From: Paenibacillus tyrphae
GTDB taxonomy: Bacteria > Bacillota > Bacilli > Paenibacillales > NBRC-103111
DNA: 64,000 bases
Assembly: GCF_000722545.1 (NCBI RefSeq)
Contig: NZ_JNVM01000001.1
Location: 96,524-160,523 of the forward strand
Direction of reading: 5' to 3'
The position numbers were made by a program, and so were the translations under genes. The notes beneath the pieces were generated by a model. It had not been told where the DNA came from, searched no databases, and worked only from the letters and a program-made list of their open reading frames with translations. Below are positions 8,679 through 17,426 of the stretch, piece after piece (position 1 is the stretch's first letter; each line of letters starts with the position of its first letter).

Positions 8679-10274
8679 CTATTTAATTTCTATTCTACTT
8701 ATCAATGCACTCATTTCACGTTGATCTGGTTCCGAAGTTTTAGGCTTATGAGAATCATTAAATTGTAATCTAATTTGAACTTGTCTATCGCTCGTTGGTA
8801 ACAAGCTATTCACTGTGATTGGATGTCCAGATTTTAATTCAACTTCAAGTATTTGTTGATCATTTGCAAAAACTTTCAATTGATTTATTTCGATAAAAGT
8901 TTCCGGTACAAAACCTTCCACAATTAAAGTTCTTGCTTGTTCAGGTCTACTAAGTATTATAGTAGCACTTTTGTTAATCCATCTGTATGGTTCAGTAGCA
9001 TTTTGCAGTAACCAAGAACCTTTAAATATACCATTATTTTTTACATATGGAAAAGTTATAATGCTGGGTTTTTGATTATAATGTATTATAGAAGCAAAAA
9101 ACATAACAAAAATAATCAAAAAAGTAATCCAATTTATTTTAATAATTTTATCTAGATACAGGTAGTAATTTTTCTTTATTTTTTTTAATATATTTTCTGA
9201 ATCATTATTTTTTAAAAGTGAAAACTTTTTCAATTTTAAAGCATGTTTTTCAATTAAATGCCATGAAAACACTGCGAGAATTAACGTGATAAAAAATGAA
9301 ATAATAAAGTTTAATTCTGCGGTCATCTTTCCGCCGAATAAGTAAGTTACCGATTGTTGAACAGGGAAAGCATAGATGTATAAGCCATATGAAAAATCAC
9401 CATATTTTGAGAAAGAAGATAATTTAATTTGCGAATTAAAACCAAAATAAAAAATAAGGTAACTTCCAAAAAAAACAAATAATTCTTTGAATCCACCAAA
9501 TAATAGTGAAACACTCAACATTATAATACAAATCATTGCAAGATATTTATTTAATGGTATAAAGTTACGATACAAATAAATAAGCATTCCAACAGAAAAA
9601 TACCAAAACAGTTCTATCATTTTGTTGATTTCTAAACCAAATATATGAGTAATTTCTATTGAAATGGTAGCTTGAAACAAATAATAATAAAAACAACCTA
9701 CAAACAGAAATAAAACTATTTTTTTATAGCGAAGAAAACCTATTATCCCCAAAAAAACAACTATTAGATAGCATATAACTTCAAAAGGTATTGTCCATAA
9801 TGATCCATTTACTGCACCTTTATATATGTTCGCCTCAAAAACTCCAGGTAAGTTCCACCTTAATGGAAATAAAAATACAGATTTTAGATATACATACGTT
9901 TGTGAATGAAAAAAATACTCTTTAAGTGTTAAGCTTGTAAATGATGGTCCTATCACAAAAGCCGAGAATAACAACGCAACCGCTAGCCCAGGAAAAATCC
10001 TCAAAAACCTAGCTTTAAAATAATTACTTAAATTACGGGAACGTTCGTAACTTTGGGTAATAAGAAATCCACTAATAACAAAAAAAGTAGCTACAGCTAA
10101 TGCACCAGCATCCCATTTTCCACCTGATAGTAAAAAAATAATTTCCCTTGAGTTATCACCAGATCCTAAAGGGAAAGAGTGGGAATATATAACCATGGTT
10201 GCAGCAATAAAACGTATTAGATCCAGGTTATTATTCCTTCCATTCGCAAGCTGTCCAATAGTTCTATCATTCAT
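8679..10274 (-). CDS. Acyltransferase family 3 (OafA-like) with C-terminal outer domain
   Basis: 531 residues. The first 355 residues form an Acyl_transf_3 membrane domain with about ten helices. It opens with NNNLDLIRFIAATMVIYSHS, which includes the conserved Arg and the active-site His. A further hydrophobic helix near residue 385 is followed by about 130 soluble residues with beta-rich character. Such enzymes O-acetylate cell-surface sugars. OafA-type proteins often end in an SGNH domain, but no GDS-type motif is visible, so the tail is something else. It probably decorates the glycan made by this cluster. Confidence 0.87.
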   Translation of the reverse strand: MNDRTIGQLANGRNNNLDLIRFIAATMVIYSHSFPLGSGDNSREIIFLLSGGKWDAGALAVATFFVISGFLITQSYERSRNLSNYFKARFLRIFPGLAVALLFSAFVIGPSFTSLTLKEYFFHSQTYVYLKSVFLFPLRWNLPGVFEANIYKGAVNGSLWTIPFEVICYLIVVFLGIIGFLRYKKIVLFLFVGCFYYYLFQATISIEITHIFGLEINKMIELFWYFSVGMLIYLYRNFIPLNKYLAMICIIMLSVSLLFGGFKELFVFFGSYLIFYFGFNSQIKLSSFSKYGDFSYGLYIYAFPVQQSVTYLFGGKMTAELNFIISFFITLILAVFSWHLIEKHALKLKKFSLLKNNDSENILKKIKKNYYLYLDKIIKINWITFLIIFVMFFASIIHYNQKPSIITFPYVKNNGIFKGSWLLQNATEPYRWINKSATIILSRPEQARTLIVEGFVPETFIEINQLKVFANDQQILEVELKSGHPITVNSLLPTSDRQVQIRLQFNDSHKPKTSEPDQREMSALISRIEIK

Positions 10275-10351
10275 TTAAATGTACACTCTCCACATTTGCA
10301 CGCCGTTTCAGTCAAAATTAAAATTTCATAACTTGTAATTCTCCAAAAATT

Positions 10352-11704
10352 TCACAATCTTATTATATCATCATCTTCAAGATAAGGTCCTACCTGTACT
10401 TCTATAAAAACCAAATTAATTTTCCCGGGATTTTCCACTAGGTGTTCTTCCCCCATAGGAATATAAGTCGATTCGTTAGTTCTTAAAATAAATTCTTTTT
10501 GACCTATAGTTACCTTCGCCGTGCCGCTTACAACAACCCAGTGTTCATTCCGATGATAATGTTTTTGTTTTGTTAATTTAGTACCAGGTTTAACTATAAC
10601 TTTCTTTATCTTGTAATGCTCCGATTCATCAAGAAAAGTACTATTTCCCCACGGTCGATAGACTGTTAAGTGTTTTTTTGTTAAAGACGATTGATTGTCA
10701 TTTAACATATTGACCACTTCTTTTACTTTTTGTGATGATCCCTTTTTAGCTATCAACAAGGCATCACCAGTTTCTATTATAACCAAATCATTCACATCAA
10801 TTGTTGCAATAAATCTCTCTTTTGACATAACCAAGTTGTTATTCGAATTCAAATAAATATTATTGCTATTTTTGGTATTTCCATCTTTCGTCTTTGGAAG
10901 CTGATCATCTATAGCTTCGAAGGATCCTAAATCTGACCAATTAAATTTTGATAATACTACTTTCACATTTTTGCTTTTCTCAATTACAGCACAATCTATG
11001 CTGTCACTTGGAATATTTTGCATTGCATCGATTGGAATTCTTTTTACAGCTTGCCCTCGAGCTTCTTGGAAGGCTACTTTACATAGCTCATATATTTCAG
11101 GTGAATATTTGGAAAGTTCTTGAAGAAAAACCCCCGCTTTAAAAACGAACATCCCACTATTCCAGAAAAAATTACCTTGCTTAAAAAATTTCATTGCTGT
11201 ATTGATATCAGGCTTTTCTTTAAAGGCAAGAACATCTTCTCCATTTGATTCTATATAACCAAAGTTTGTTTCCGGATAAGTAGGCTTTATTCCGAAAATA
11301 ACAATCTTGTTTTTCTCAGCTATTTCGAGAGCTTTATAAATAGCTTTTTCATACTCATCTTCTTTTTCCTCAATAAAGTGGTCAGAGGGTGTTATTAAAA
11401 CCATTTCATCTTCCGGTAAAGAAAAACAAGCCAAAGCTATAGCTGGAGCAGTATTACGGCCAACCGGCTCCAGCATAAATCTAACATTTTGTTCATTCAT
11501 TTCTTCAAGCTGATCCAAAGCTAAAAAATATTGATTTTCATTCGATATTATTAAAGCTTTATCGCACAAAACTTTGTTTCTTTTTATAGTTTTTTGAAAT
11601 AACGATTCATTATCAAATAATTTGTAAAACTGTTTAGGGTATAATTCCCTAGATAGAGGCCATAACCTAGTGCCATTACCTCCACATAAAATCACATTTA
11701 TCAT
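10352..11704 (-). CDS. manC: Mannose-1-phosphate guanylyltransferase / mannose-6-phosphate isomerase
   Basis: 450 residues, typical of the bifunctional type II enzyme. The N-terminal domain has GGNGTRLWPLSRELYPKQF and FGYIE, with NSGMFVF later. The C-terminal cupin domain has RPWGNSTFLDE, KQKHYHRNEHWVVVSG and the metal-binding His residues. It supplies GDP-mannose, so the glycan probably contains mannose or a GDP-mannose-derived sugar such as fucose or rhamnose. No GDP-mannose dehydratase is seen here. Gaps of 10 to 80 bases tie it to the same transcript. Confidence 0.94.
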   Translation of the reverse strand: MINVILCGGNGTRLWPLSRELYPKQFYKLFDNESLFQKTIKRNKVLCDKALIISNENQYFLALDQLEEMNEQNVRFMLEPVGRNTAPAIALACFSLPEDEMVLITPSDHFIEEKEDEYEKAIYKALEIAEKNKIVIFGIKPTYPETNFGYIESNGEDVLAFKEKPDINTAMKFFKQGNFFWNSGMFVFKAGVFLQELSKYSPEIYELCKVAFQEARGQAVKRIPIDAMQNIPSDSIDCAVIEKSKNVKVVLSKFNWSDLGSFEAIDDQLPKTKDGNTKNSNNIYLNSNNNLVMSKERFIATIDVNDLVIIETGDALLIAKKGSSQKVKEVVNMLNDNQSSLTKKHLTVYRPWGNSTFLDESEHYKIKKVIVKPGTKLTKQKHYHRNEHWVVVSGTAKVTIGQKEFILRTNESTYIPMGEEHLVENPGKINLVFIEVQVGPYLEDDDIIRL

Positions 11705-11714
11705 TAATCATCAC

Positions 11715-14700
11715 CTATTTTGATTTGAAATCTAACAATATCTTACTTTTTGCAGCAGTATAAGAGAAGTACTTATTTATATAGTCTCTACCACTAAATG
11801 ACATGTTCATCCATTTTACATCATCTTTATACAAAGAAATTACTGAATTAGCAAAACTCGACTCTTCATCATTGATTACTACACATTTCTCTATTTCTTC
11901 CAGACCTTCTGCACCAATTGTCGTGGTAACCACGGGAACCTGATAAGACAGCGCTTCTACTAATTTACCTTTTACACCGGCTCCAAATCTTAAAGGAATT
12001 ACAACAGCTCTTACTTTATTATAATACTGATTTAATTCTTCGTCAGTAACATAACCTGTTACAACGATGTCAGTTGAAGCTAGCGATTTAATGTCTTCAG
12101 GAGGATTCGAACCTACAATGTAGAATTTTATTTCAGGTATTCCTTGTTTAATAATTGGGAAAATAGAATCTAGAAACCATTTAATAGCATCATAATTTGG
12201 TTTATGATTAAAACCGCCTACAAAAAGTATATCTTTTCTTTCCGCCAGATTAGAATGGATACTTTCAACTTTATCAAAAATATATAGAGGAATATTTCTA
12301 ATTAGCTTATCGGAAAATTCCTTTAATAATACTGACTGTTCAAAAGTACCCACAACGTGAACAATATCGGCTTTATTAAAAAGCTCAAACTCAATTTTCT
12401 TCCAATCTTCTGAAGACTTTAATAGCTCGGGATTTTTATTAATTTCGTAGTTCCTTAATTCCCTTAAATAATGTAGGTCATGTCCAAAATATACAATTTT
12501 AGCCTTAGAATATTTTTCAAAGACATCGATATATTTGACGGAAATATGCGGTCTATTTAAATAAATATAATCAAAATATTGCGCATTATTCTTAATCCAA
12601 TTTTCTATATTGTTGTAGTACCAATCACCATAGAGCACTTCAATACCTAATTGTTGTAACTCAGAAGTATATGGTTCATGTCTAAAAAAATTGTCACCTA
12701 TGAATATTACATGAAACCCCAACTCTACAAATAGCTTTAAATAATGATACGTACATCTTCCACCTGCATCTTTATCATAGTGTGGAACATAATGATCGAC
12801 CACAACAATAGTAGCTTTGTTTTTAGTCCTACCTCTAGCTAGGAAAACATGCTCGGCATTTTCAAAATGATTATTCAAAAGTTCATTTTTCCATTTATCT
12901 ATAAACTTCTGTTTATTTGTTACCTGATAACTTTTAATACCCTTGGATTCATCTTTCCCATGTGATATTCCCTCAAAATGAACAATAACAGACTGAGGCT
13001 GAAAAACAACTTTGTACCCTTGTTTTCTTACTTCAAAAGCTAAATCCGTATCCTCGTAATATGCCGGAGCATATCTTTCATCAAAACCACCAATAACTTT
13101 CCATAGCTCATGACGAATCATAATGGCAGCACCTGAAATATAATCTACTTCTTTCACATAGTTATATTCAGATTTTGACGGATCGTCCAGTCGGCCATAA
13201 TTCCAACCACTTGCGTCGTTCCATATTATTCCTCCGGCTTCCTGCTGCCTACCATCTGGATATACCAGCTTGGAACCAACCATACCTATTGCTTCATCTC
13301 GTTCAATCAATTCTACAAGCGAACTGAGCCATTCTGGCTGTACATTAGTATCATTATTAAGAAAGAATATATACTTTCCTTCAGCATACTTGGAGGCGTT
13401 ATTACAATTTAACAAGAAACCTCTGTTTGTGCCATCACGAACGATTTTTACATTTTGAACGTACTGTTGTGCATTTACCGTTTCATCGGTAGACATGTCG
13501 TCGGCCATTATAATTTCGTACGAAACATCGTTCGTATGATCTAAAATGGACTTCAAACAAGCGTAGGTATAGTGCCATTGATTGTAGACCGGAATAATAA
13601 TTGAAACGAGCGGGTTGTTTGTTATTGGAAAAACAAGTTTTTGTGAAGTATCAATCTCTTGATAAAGCTTCAGTGCAGCTGAATGTTCAACGTTAGCATG
13701 CCTGTCCAAAAAATTGTCAATACGACTTTCAACCAAACCCGGATCTTCCGTATTAAGATAATATTTTAATTTTTTAATATTATTTTTGTTTATTTTGCTA
13801 AGTATTTGTTTTGGATTTTTTAAAGCTTTATAAGTAAGTTTTGCAAGTAATTTTCTTTTGCTATTATCAGGAAGAATCGAATCCCTTAATCTATAATATT
13901 TCGCGAGTGCCTTCCACCCACCAGATTGAAGAATATTATTAAGTTTTCTTTCTTGCTCTAATAACAAATTGATGTGGGCAATTTGATTGTTAATTGTTTG
14001 ATGAGTCGCGCTATGTTCTTCGAACTGACTATTCAGTTCATGATGTAGATGATCCATCGAGTCAATGATTTCTTCTTTAGCTTTTAATTCTTCCTGCAGC
14101 TTATGAAGTTGCTCTTCTTGAGAAGCTGCTTTCAATAAAGCCCCCAAAAGTTTCTCGCTATTTTCTTTCAATTGGTTTTCCATAGAATTCACGATATTCA
14201 ATGCTTGACTTACCGTAGAGTTCTGATGAGTTAGCTGTTCATGAACAAATGATAATTTATTATTAGCTTGGTCGATATGTCGATCTTTATCAACAATCGC
14301 CTCGTCCAAATGCTTGATATGTTTATTTCTTTCTTCTACCTCGTCTTGAAGAGATAGAATGCGCTGAATCATCTGATAATGCTGATCTTGATGGTCTGGT
14401 ACAAATGAATTAAGATCGCAATCAGCTAACGATTCGTTGCTACAAACCGCTATCAAATATTTTCCGTTAGTTACATGATCATTTTGCTCAATATGAATTC
14501 GTTTTGCTCTATCCGAACGATTATTAACGATCAAAGAAGAAACCTCATGTTTCTGGTAATACATATCAATATTATTAAAATACTCTTTCAAAAATGAATA
14601 GAACTCTTCCTTATAGAATTCTCTTATATGGAAAGAGTTGTGATAATTCGCTCGTTCGGAATATACATATTTATCCGGAGTCGACATAATGAGCATCCCA

Positions 14701-15083
14701 CCCGGCTTTAAAACTCGCTTAACTTCTTTTAAGAATTGATGCTGAATAGATTCATCAACGTGCTCAATAGTTTCAAAAGATACAACAACATCTATGCTGT
14801 GATCTTCCACAGGCAATTGTTCAATAGAACCTTGTACAAACGATACGTTACTTTTTGCGTATGTCAATTGGGCATGAACAATCGCCTCTGCGCTAATGTC
14901 CACACCAATAATACTTTGAGCATAATCTGAAAGAATGAACGAACCATAGCCCTCACCGGAGGCGGCATCCAGGACAACTTTATCTTTCACAAGTTCAGTA
15001 AGAGCGTAGTATCTTTGTAAATGTTCTACTGCCATATCACGGTCCGTAGCATTTGGAATGAATCTTTCACCTGAAAATTTCAT
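11715..15083 (-). CDS. WsaE-like methyltransferase / coiled coil / double glycosyltransferase
   Basis: 1122 residues in four parts. Residues 1-200 are an SAM-dependent methyltransferase (VLDAASGEGYGS at 37-48, then SFETIEHVDES). Residues 230-395 are a heptad-rich coiled coil. Residues 490-740 are a GT2 domain (VSIIIPVYNQW, LNNDTNVQPEW, YYEDTDLAFEVRK). Residues 775-1122 are a GT4-like domain (VGGFNHKPNYDAIKWF, IPLRFGAGVKGKLVEAL). This plan matches WsaE of Geobacillus S-layer glycan clusters, which elongates the chain and caps it with a methyl group. The neighbouring wzt has a C-terminal glycan-binding domain, which fits cap recognition before export. Confidence 0.87.
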   Translation of the reverse strand: MKFSGERFIPNATDRDMAVEHLQRYYALTELVKDKVVLDAASGEGYGSFILSDYAQSIIGVDISAEAIVHAQLTYAKSNVSFVQGSIEQLPVEDHSIDVVVSFETIEHVDESIQHQFLKEVKRVLKPGGMLIMSTPDKYVYSERANYHNSFHIREFYKEEFYSFLKEYFNNIDMYYQKHEVSSLIVNNRSDRAKRIHIEQNDHVTNGKYLIAVCSNESLADCDLNSFVPDHQDQHYQMIQRILSLQDEVEERNKHIKHLDEAIVDKDRHIDQANNKLSFVHEQLTHQNSTVSQALNIVNSMENQLKENSEKLLGALLKAASQEEQLHKLQEELKAKEEIIDSMDHLHHELNSQFEEHSATHQTINNQIAHINLLLEQERKLNNILQSGGWKALAKYYRLRDSILPDNSKRKLLAKLTYKALKNPKQILSKINKNNIKKLKYYLNTEDPGLVESRIDNFLDRHANVEHSAALKLYQEIDTSQKLVFPITNNPLVSIIIPVYNQWHYTYACLKSILDHTNDVSYEIIMADDMSTDETVNAQQYVQNVKIVRDGTNRGFLLNCNNASKYAEGKYIFFLNNDTNVQPEWLSSLVELIERDEAIGMVGSKLVYPDGRQQEAGGIIWNDASGWNYGRLDDPSKSEYNYVKEVDYISGAAIMIRHELWKVIGGFDERYAPAYYEDTDLAFEVRKQGYKVVFQPQSVIVHFEGISHGKDESKGIKSYQVTNKQKFIDKWKNELLNNHFENAEHVFLARGRTKNKATIVVVDHYVPHYDKDAGGRCTYHYLKLFVELGFHVIFIGDNFFRHEPYTSELQQLGIEVLYGDWYYNNIENWIKNNAQYFDYIYLNRPHISVKYIDVFEKYSKAKIVYFGHDLHYLRELRNYEINKNPELLKSSEDWKKIEFELFNKADIVHVVGTFEQSVLLKEFSDKLIRNIPLYIFDKVESIHSNLAERKDILFVGGFNHKPNYDAIKWFLDSIFPIIKQGIPEIKFYIVGSNPPEDIKSLASTDIVVTGYVTDEELNQYYNKVRAVVIPLRFGAGVKGKLVEALSYQVPVVTTTIGAEGLEEIEKCVVINDEESSFANSVISLYKDDVKWMNMSFSGRDYINKYFSYTAAKSKILLDFKSK

Positions 15084-15095
15084 TTACTTATCACC

Positions 15096-16370
15096 CTATT
15101 CGAATTGGTAAAACTCCGCATCTTCAAGTATAAGAAATCCGTTTAATTGATGTTTACGGTAATCCAGTATTTGAATAACTAAAGCATCATGCACCCAGCT
15201 ATGCTGCGTATGTTCCTCTTGGGTTCCCGAAGCAACCGCAGGAGAGATCATATATTCCCCTCGCGATAACGCAGGGAAAATATAATTAAATCCGAAGATA
15301 TAATTTCTTCCAGGAAGAAGTGGTTGTACCTCTTGGTCCAAAACGTAGCTATTCGACTGAGTTACGATATTCCCCAACCGATCTTTAATCGAAAACCCGA
15401 TGATTGGAGATTGAATCAGTTCATTTGCTTGAACACTTATCCGCAATTGGACGGACTGATTAGGTTTAATTAAGGTAGTTGGCTCTCCAGTTAGAGCATC
15501 GTGCAAGCTTATTCCGTTAATTTTTGCTTTGTTATCACCTAACACGTCCAAATTATCCGATAGTGGCTGAACAAACGTATTTGTGCTACGTTCTACAATA
15601 GTTTTCGTCCCAACTGTTTTCAAAGTTGAACCTAACATAAAGGCTTGATATTTTTTAGAAATGGTTTCTGGTGTACTATCATCCATTAATTTTCCTTCAT
15701 TGATCCAAATCGCTCGTTGGCAATACTTGTTGATGACCGATAAATCGTGTGATACAAATAAAATCGTCTTGATTTCCTGAAATTCTTCTATTTTCCGAAA
15801 ACATTTTTGTTGAAAGCGCATATCCCCTACGCTTAGCGCTTCATCTACGATTAGGATATCAGGGTCGACATTTATGGCTACCGCAAACGCCAATCTAACA
15901 AACATACCACTCGAATACATTTTAACGGGCTGATATATAAACTCTCCAATATCGGCAAAGGACAAAATGTCCTCTACTCGTTCGTCCATCTCTTCTTTGG
16001 AATAGCCCATGATGGTTCCGTTCAAATAAATGTTTTCCAAGCCTGTATATTCCGGATTAAATCCCGCTCCGAGCTCCAGTAAGGCAGATATTTTCCCATT
16101 CACATGGATACTCCCCGAACTTGGGGTCAGGACACCTGTAATCATTTTTAGAAGTGTAGATTTACCCGAACCGTTTTTCCCGACAATTCCAACTGTTTCC
16201 CCGCGGTTAATTCTAAACGTTATATCATCTACGGCATGAAAATCGGAATGATACTTCCGTCCAAAGGGATGAACGGCCTCTTTCAGTCGGTCAGTTGGGT
16301 TATTATACAGCTTATATACTTTGCTTACCTGATCAACTTGTATTGCTGCGTTGCTTATTTCATGATTCAT
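15096..16370 (-). CDS. wzt: Polysaccharide ABC exporter ATPase with glycan-binding tail
   Basis: 424 residues. The ATPase domain (about 1-250) has Walker A GKNGSGKST at residues 64-72, signature YSSGMFVRLAFA and Walker B DILIVDEALS. A 150-residue extension (about 275-424) with beta-sandwich character corresponds to Wzt_C, which binds the non-reducing end of the finished glycan in O9a-type systems. It pairs with the wzm gene 11 bases upstream and the chain-making WsaE-like gene 12 bases downstream. It energises export of the undecaprenyl-linked polymer. Confidence 0.93.
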   Translation of the reverse strand: MNHEISNAAIQVDQVSKVYKLYNNPTDRLKEAVHPFGRKYHSDFHAVDDITFRINRGETVGIVGKNGSGKSTLLKMITGVLTPSSGSIHVNGKISALLELGAGFNPEYTGLENIYLNGTIMGYSKEEMDERVEDILSFADIGEFIYQPVKMYSSGMFVRLAFAVAINVDPDILIVDEALSVGDMRFQQKCFRKIEEFQEIKTILFVSHDLSVINKYCQRAIWINEGKLMDDSTPETISKKYQAFMLGSTLKTVGTKTIVERSTNTFVQPLSDNLDVLGDNKAKINGISLHDALTGEPTTLIKPNQSVQLRISVQANELIQSPIIGFSIKDRLGNIVTQSNSYVLDQEVQPLLPGRNYIFGFNYIFPALSRGEYMISPAVASGTQEEHTQHSWVHDALVIQILDYRKHQLNGFLILEDAEFYQFE

Positions 16371-16381
16371 CGTTCTGCTCC

Positions 16382-17200
16382 TTATAACACATCAGCAAAA
16401 TGAGGTCTGAGCTTTTTAAACATGAAACTACCTAAAGCTAAGAAAAAGAAAGTAAATATCCAGAAGTTTATTAATACGTACGGACTTTCCCAAAACCATT
16501 TGTGATATATAAAAGTATCGCGATATCCTTCAATAATGTGGTACATTGGATTTATTTTTATAAAAAAATGATACTTCTCGGGAACAATTTTCAAAGAGTA
16601 AAAAATCGGTGTAAGCCAAAAACCAAATTGCAGCAGCATAGCAACGATTTGTCCAGTATCTTTAAGGAAGATAACTAAGGTTGAAGTAACCCACGATAAA
16701 CCCAGTAATAACATCATCACGGCAAACAAATAATATATAATTTGCAAATAATAAATCGTGGGCATATAACCATAAAGTAAATACATCACTATCAAAAAAA
16801 CAATAAAAAAGAGATGTACGAAAAGAGCCGAGTAAATTTTAACAATAGGTAAAATACTAATACGGAAGACCACTTTTTTTACTAAGTAACTATTCTCAGT
16901 AATGGAATGAGTGGCTCCTTGTAAACTCTCTGCGAAAAAATTCCACGGAATAATCGCCGCGGCTAGCCACAAAATAAAAGGAAAATTATCTACAGGTGTA
17001 TTTTTAAAACCAACTTGAAAGACAAACCAAAAAATTAATATGCTGATGGTAGGCTGCACAAAAGCCCAGAGTATGCCTAAATAGGAACCTAGAAACTTCG
17101 TCTTAAAGTCTTTTTTCGCAAGTTCAAAAATTAGCTTTTGATTACGCAGCACGTCTATTATAAACCTATAAAGCGCAACAATCTGATGCAAAACTAACAA
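16382..17200 (-). CDS. wzm: Polysaccharide ABC exporter permease
   Basis: 272 residues with six hydrophobic helices and the ABC2_membrane signature: amphipathic start, FLGSYLGILWAFVQP, then WLTPIFYSL and NPMYHIIEGYRD. It is the membrane channel partner of Wzt. The start is unsure: TTG 17200 directly abuts AGAAGGGA, while a second TTG at 17191 has the better spacing of about 10 bases. It is the first gene of the long minus-strand glycan cluster. An inverted repeat at 17235-17265 lies just upstream. Confidence 0.92.
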   Translation of the reverse strand: MLVLHQIVALYRFIIDVLRNQKLIFELAKKDFKTKFLGSYLGILWAFVQPTISILIFWFVFQVGFKNTPVDNFPFILWLAAAIIPWNFFAESLQGATHSITENSYLVKKVVFRISILPIVKIYSALFVHLFFIVFLIVMYLLYGYMPTIYYLQIIYYLFAVMMLLLGLSWVTSTLVIFLKDTGQIVAMLLQFGFWLTPIFYSLKIVPEKYHFFIKINPMYHIIEGYRDTFIYHKWFWESPYVLINFWIFTFFFLALGSFMFKKLRPHFADVL

Positions 17201-17234
17201 TCCCTTCTCAATTTTAGAAGCCTGTTATAAAAAT

Positions 17235-17265
17235 TGACGAAATTTGTAGTTAAATTGTTTCGTCA
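17235..17265. repeat. Inverted repeat upstream of the glycan operon
   Basis: Arms TGACGAAA and TTTCGTCA are separated by 15 bases that themselves hold AATTT and AAATT. It sits in the 226-base divergent region between wzm (minus) and the ligase gene (plus). It could be an operator or a leader hairpin. The rest of the region is AT-rich, without a promoter that I can call firmly. Confidence 0.4.
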
Positions 17266-17426
17266 GTAATTTTATCAAATAAGCCATCTAAATACTAGCG
17301 AAAGATACTTTAAACCCAAATATTGTAGTATAAATCGTACATATTCATGTTACAATTGTCGTCTCCCCCCAAACTATGATAAGATTTTGTCGTAATTCCA
17401 AGAATTCAAAAGGAGAATTCCCAATC

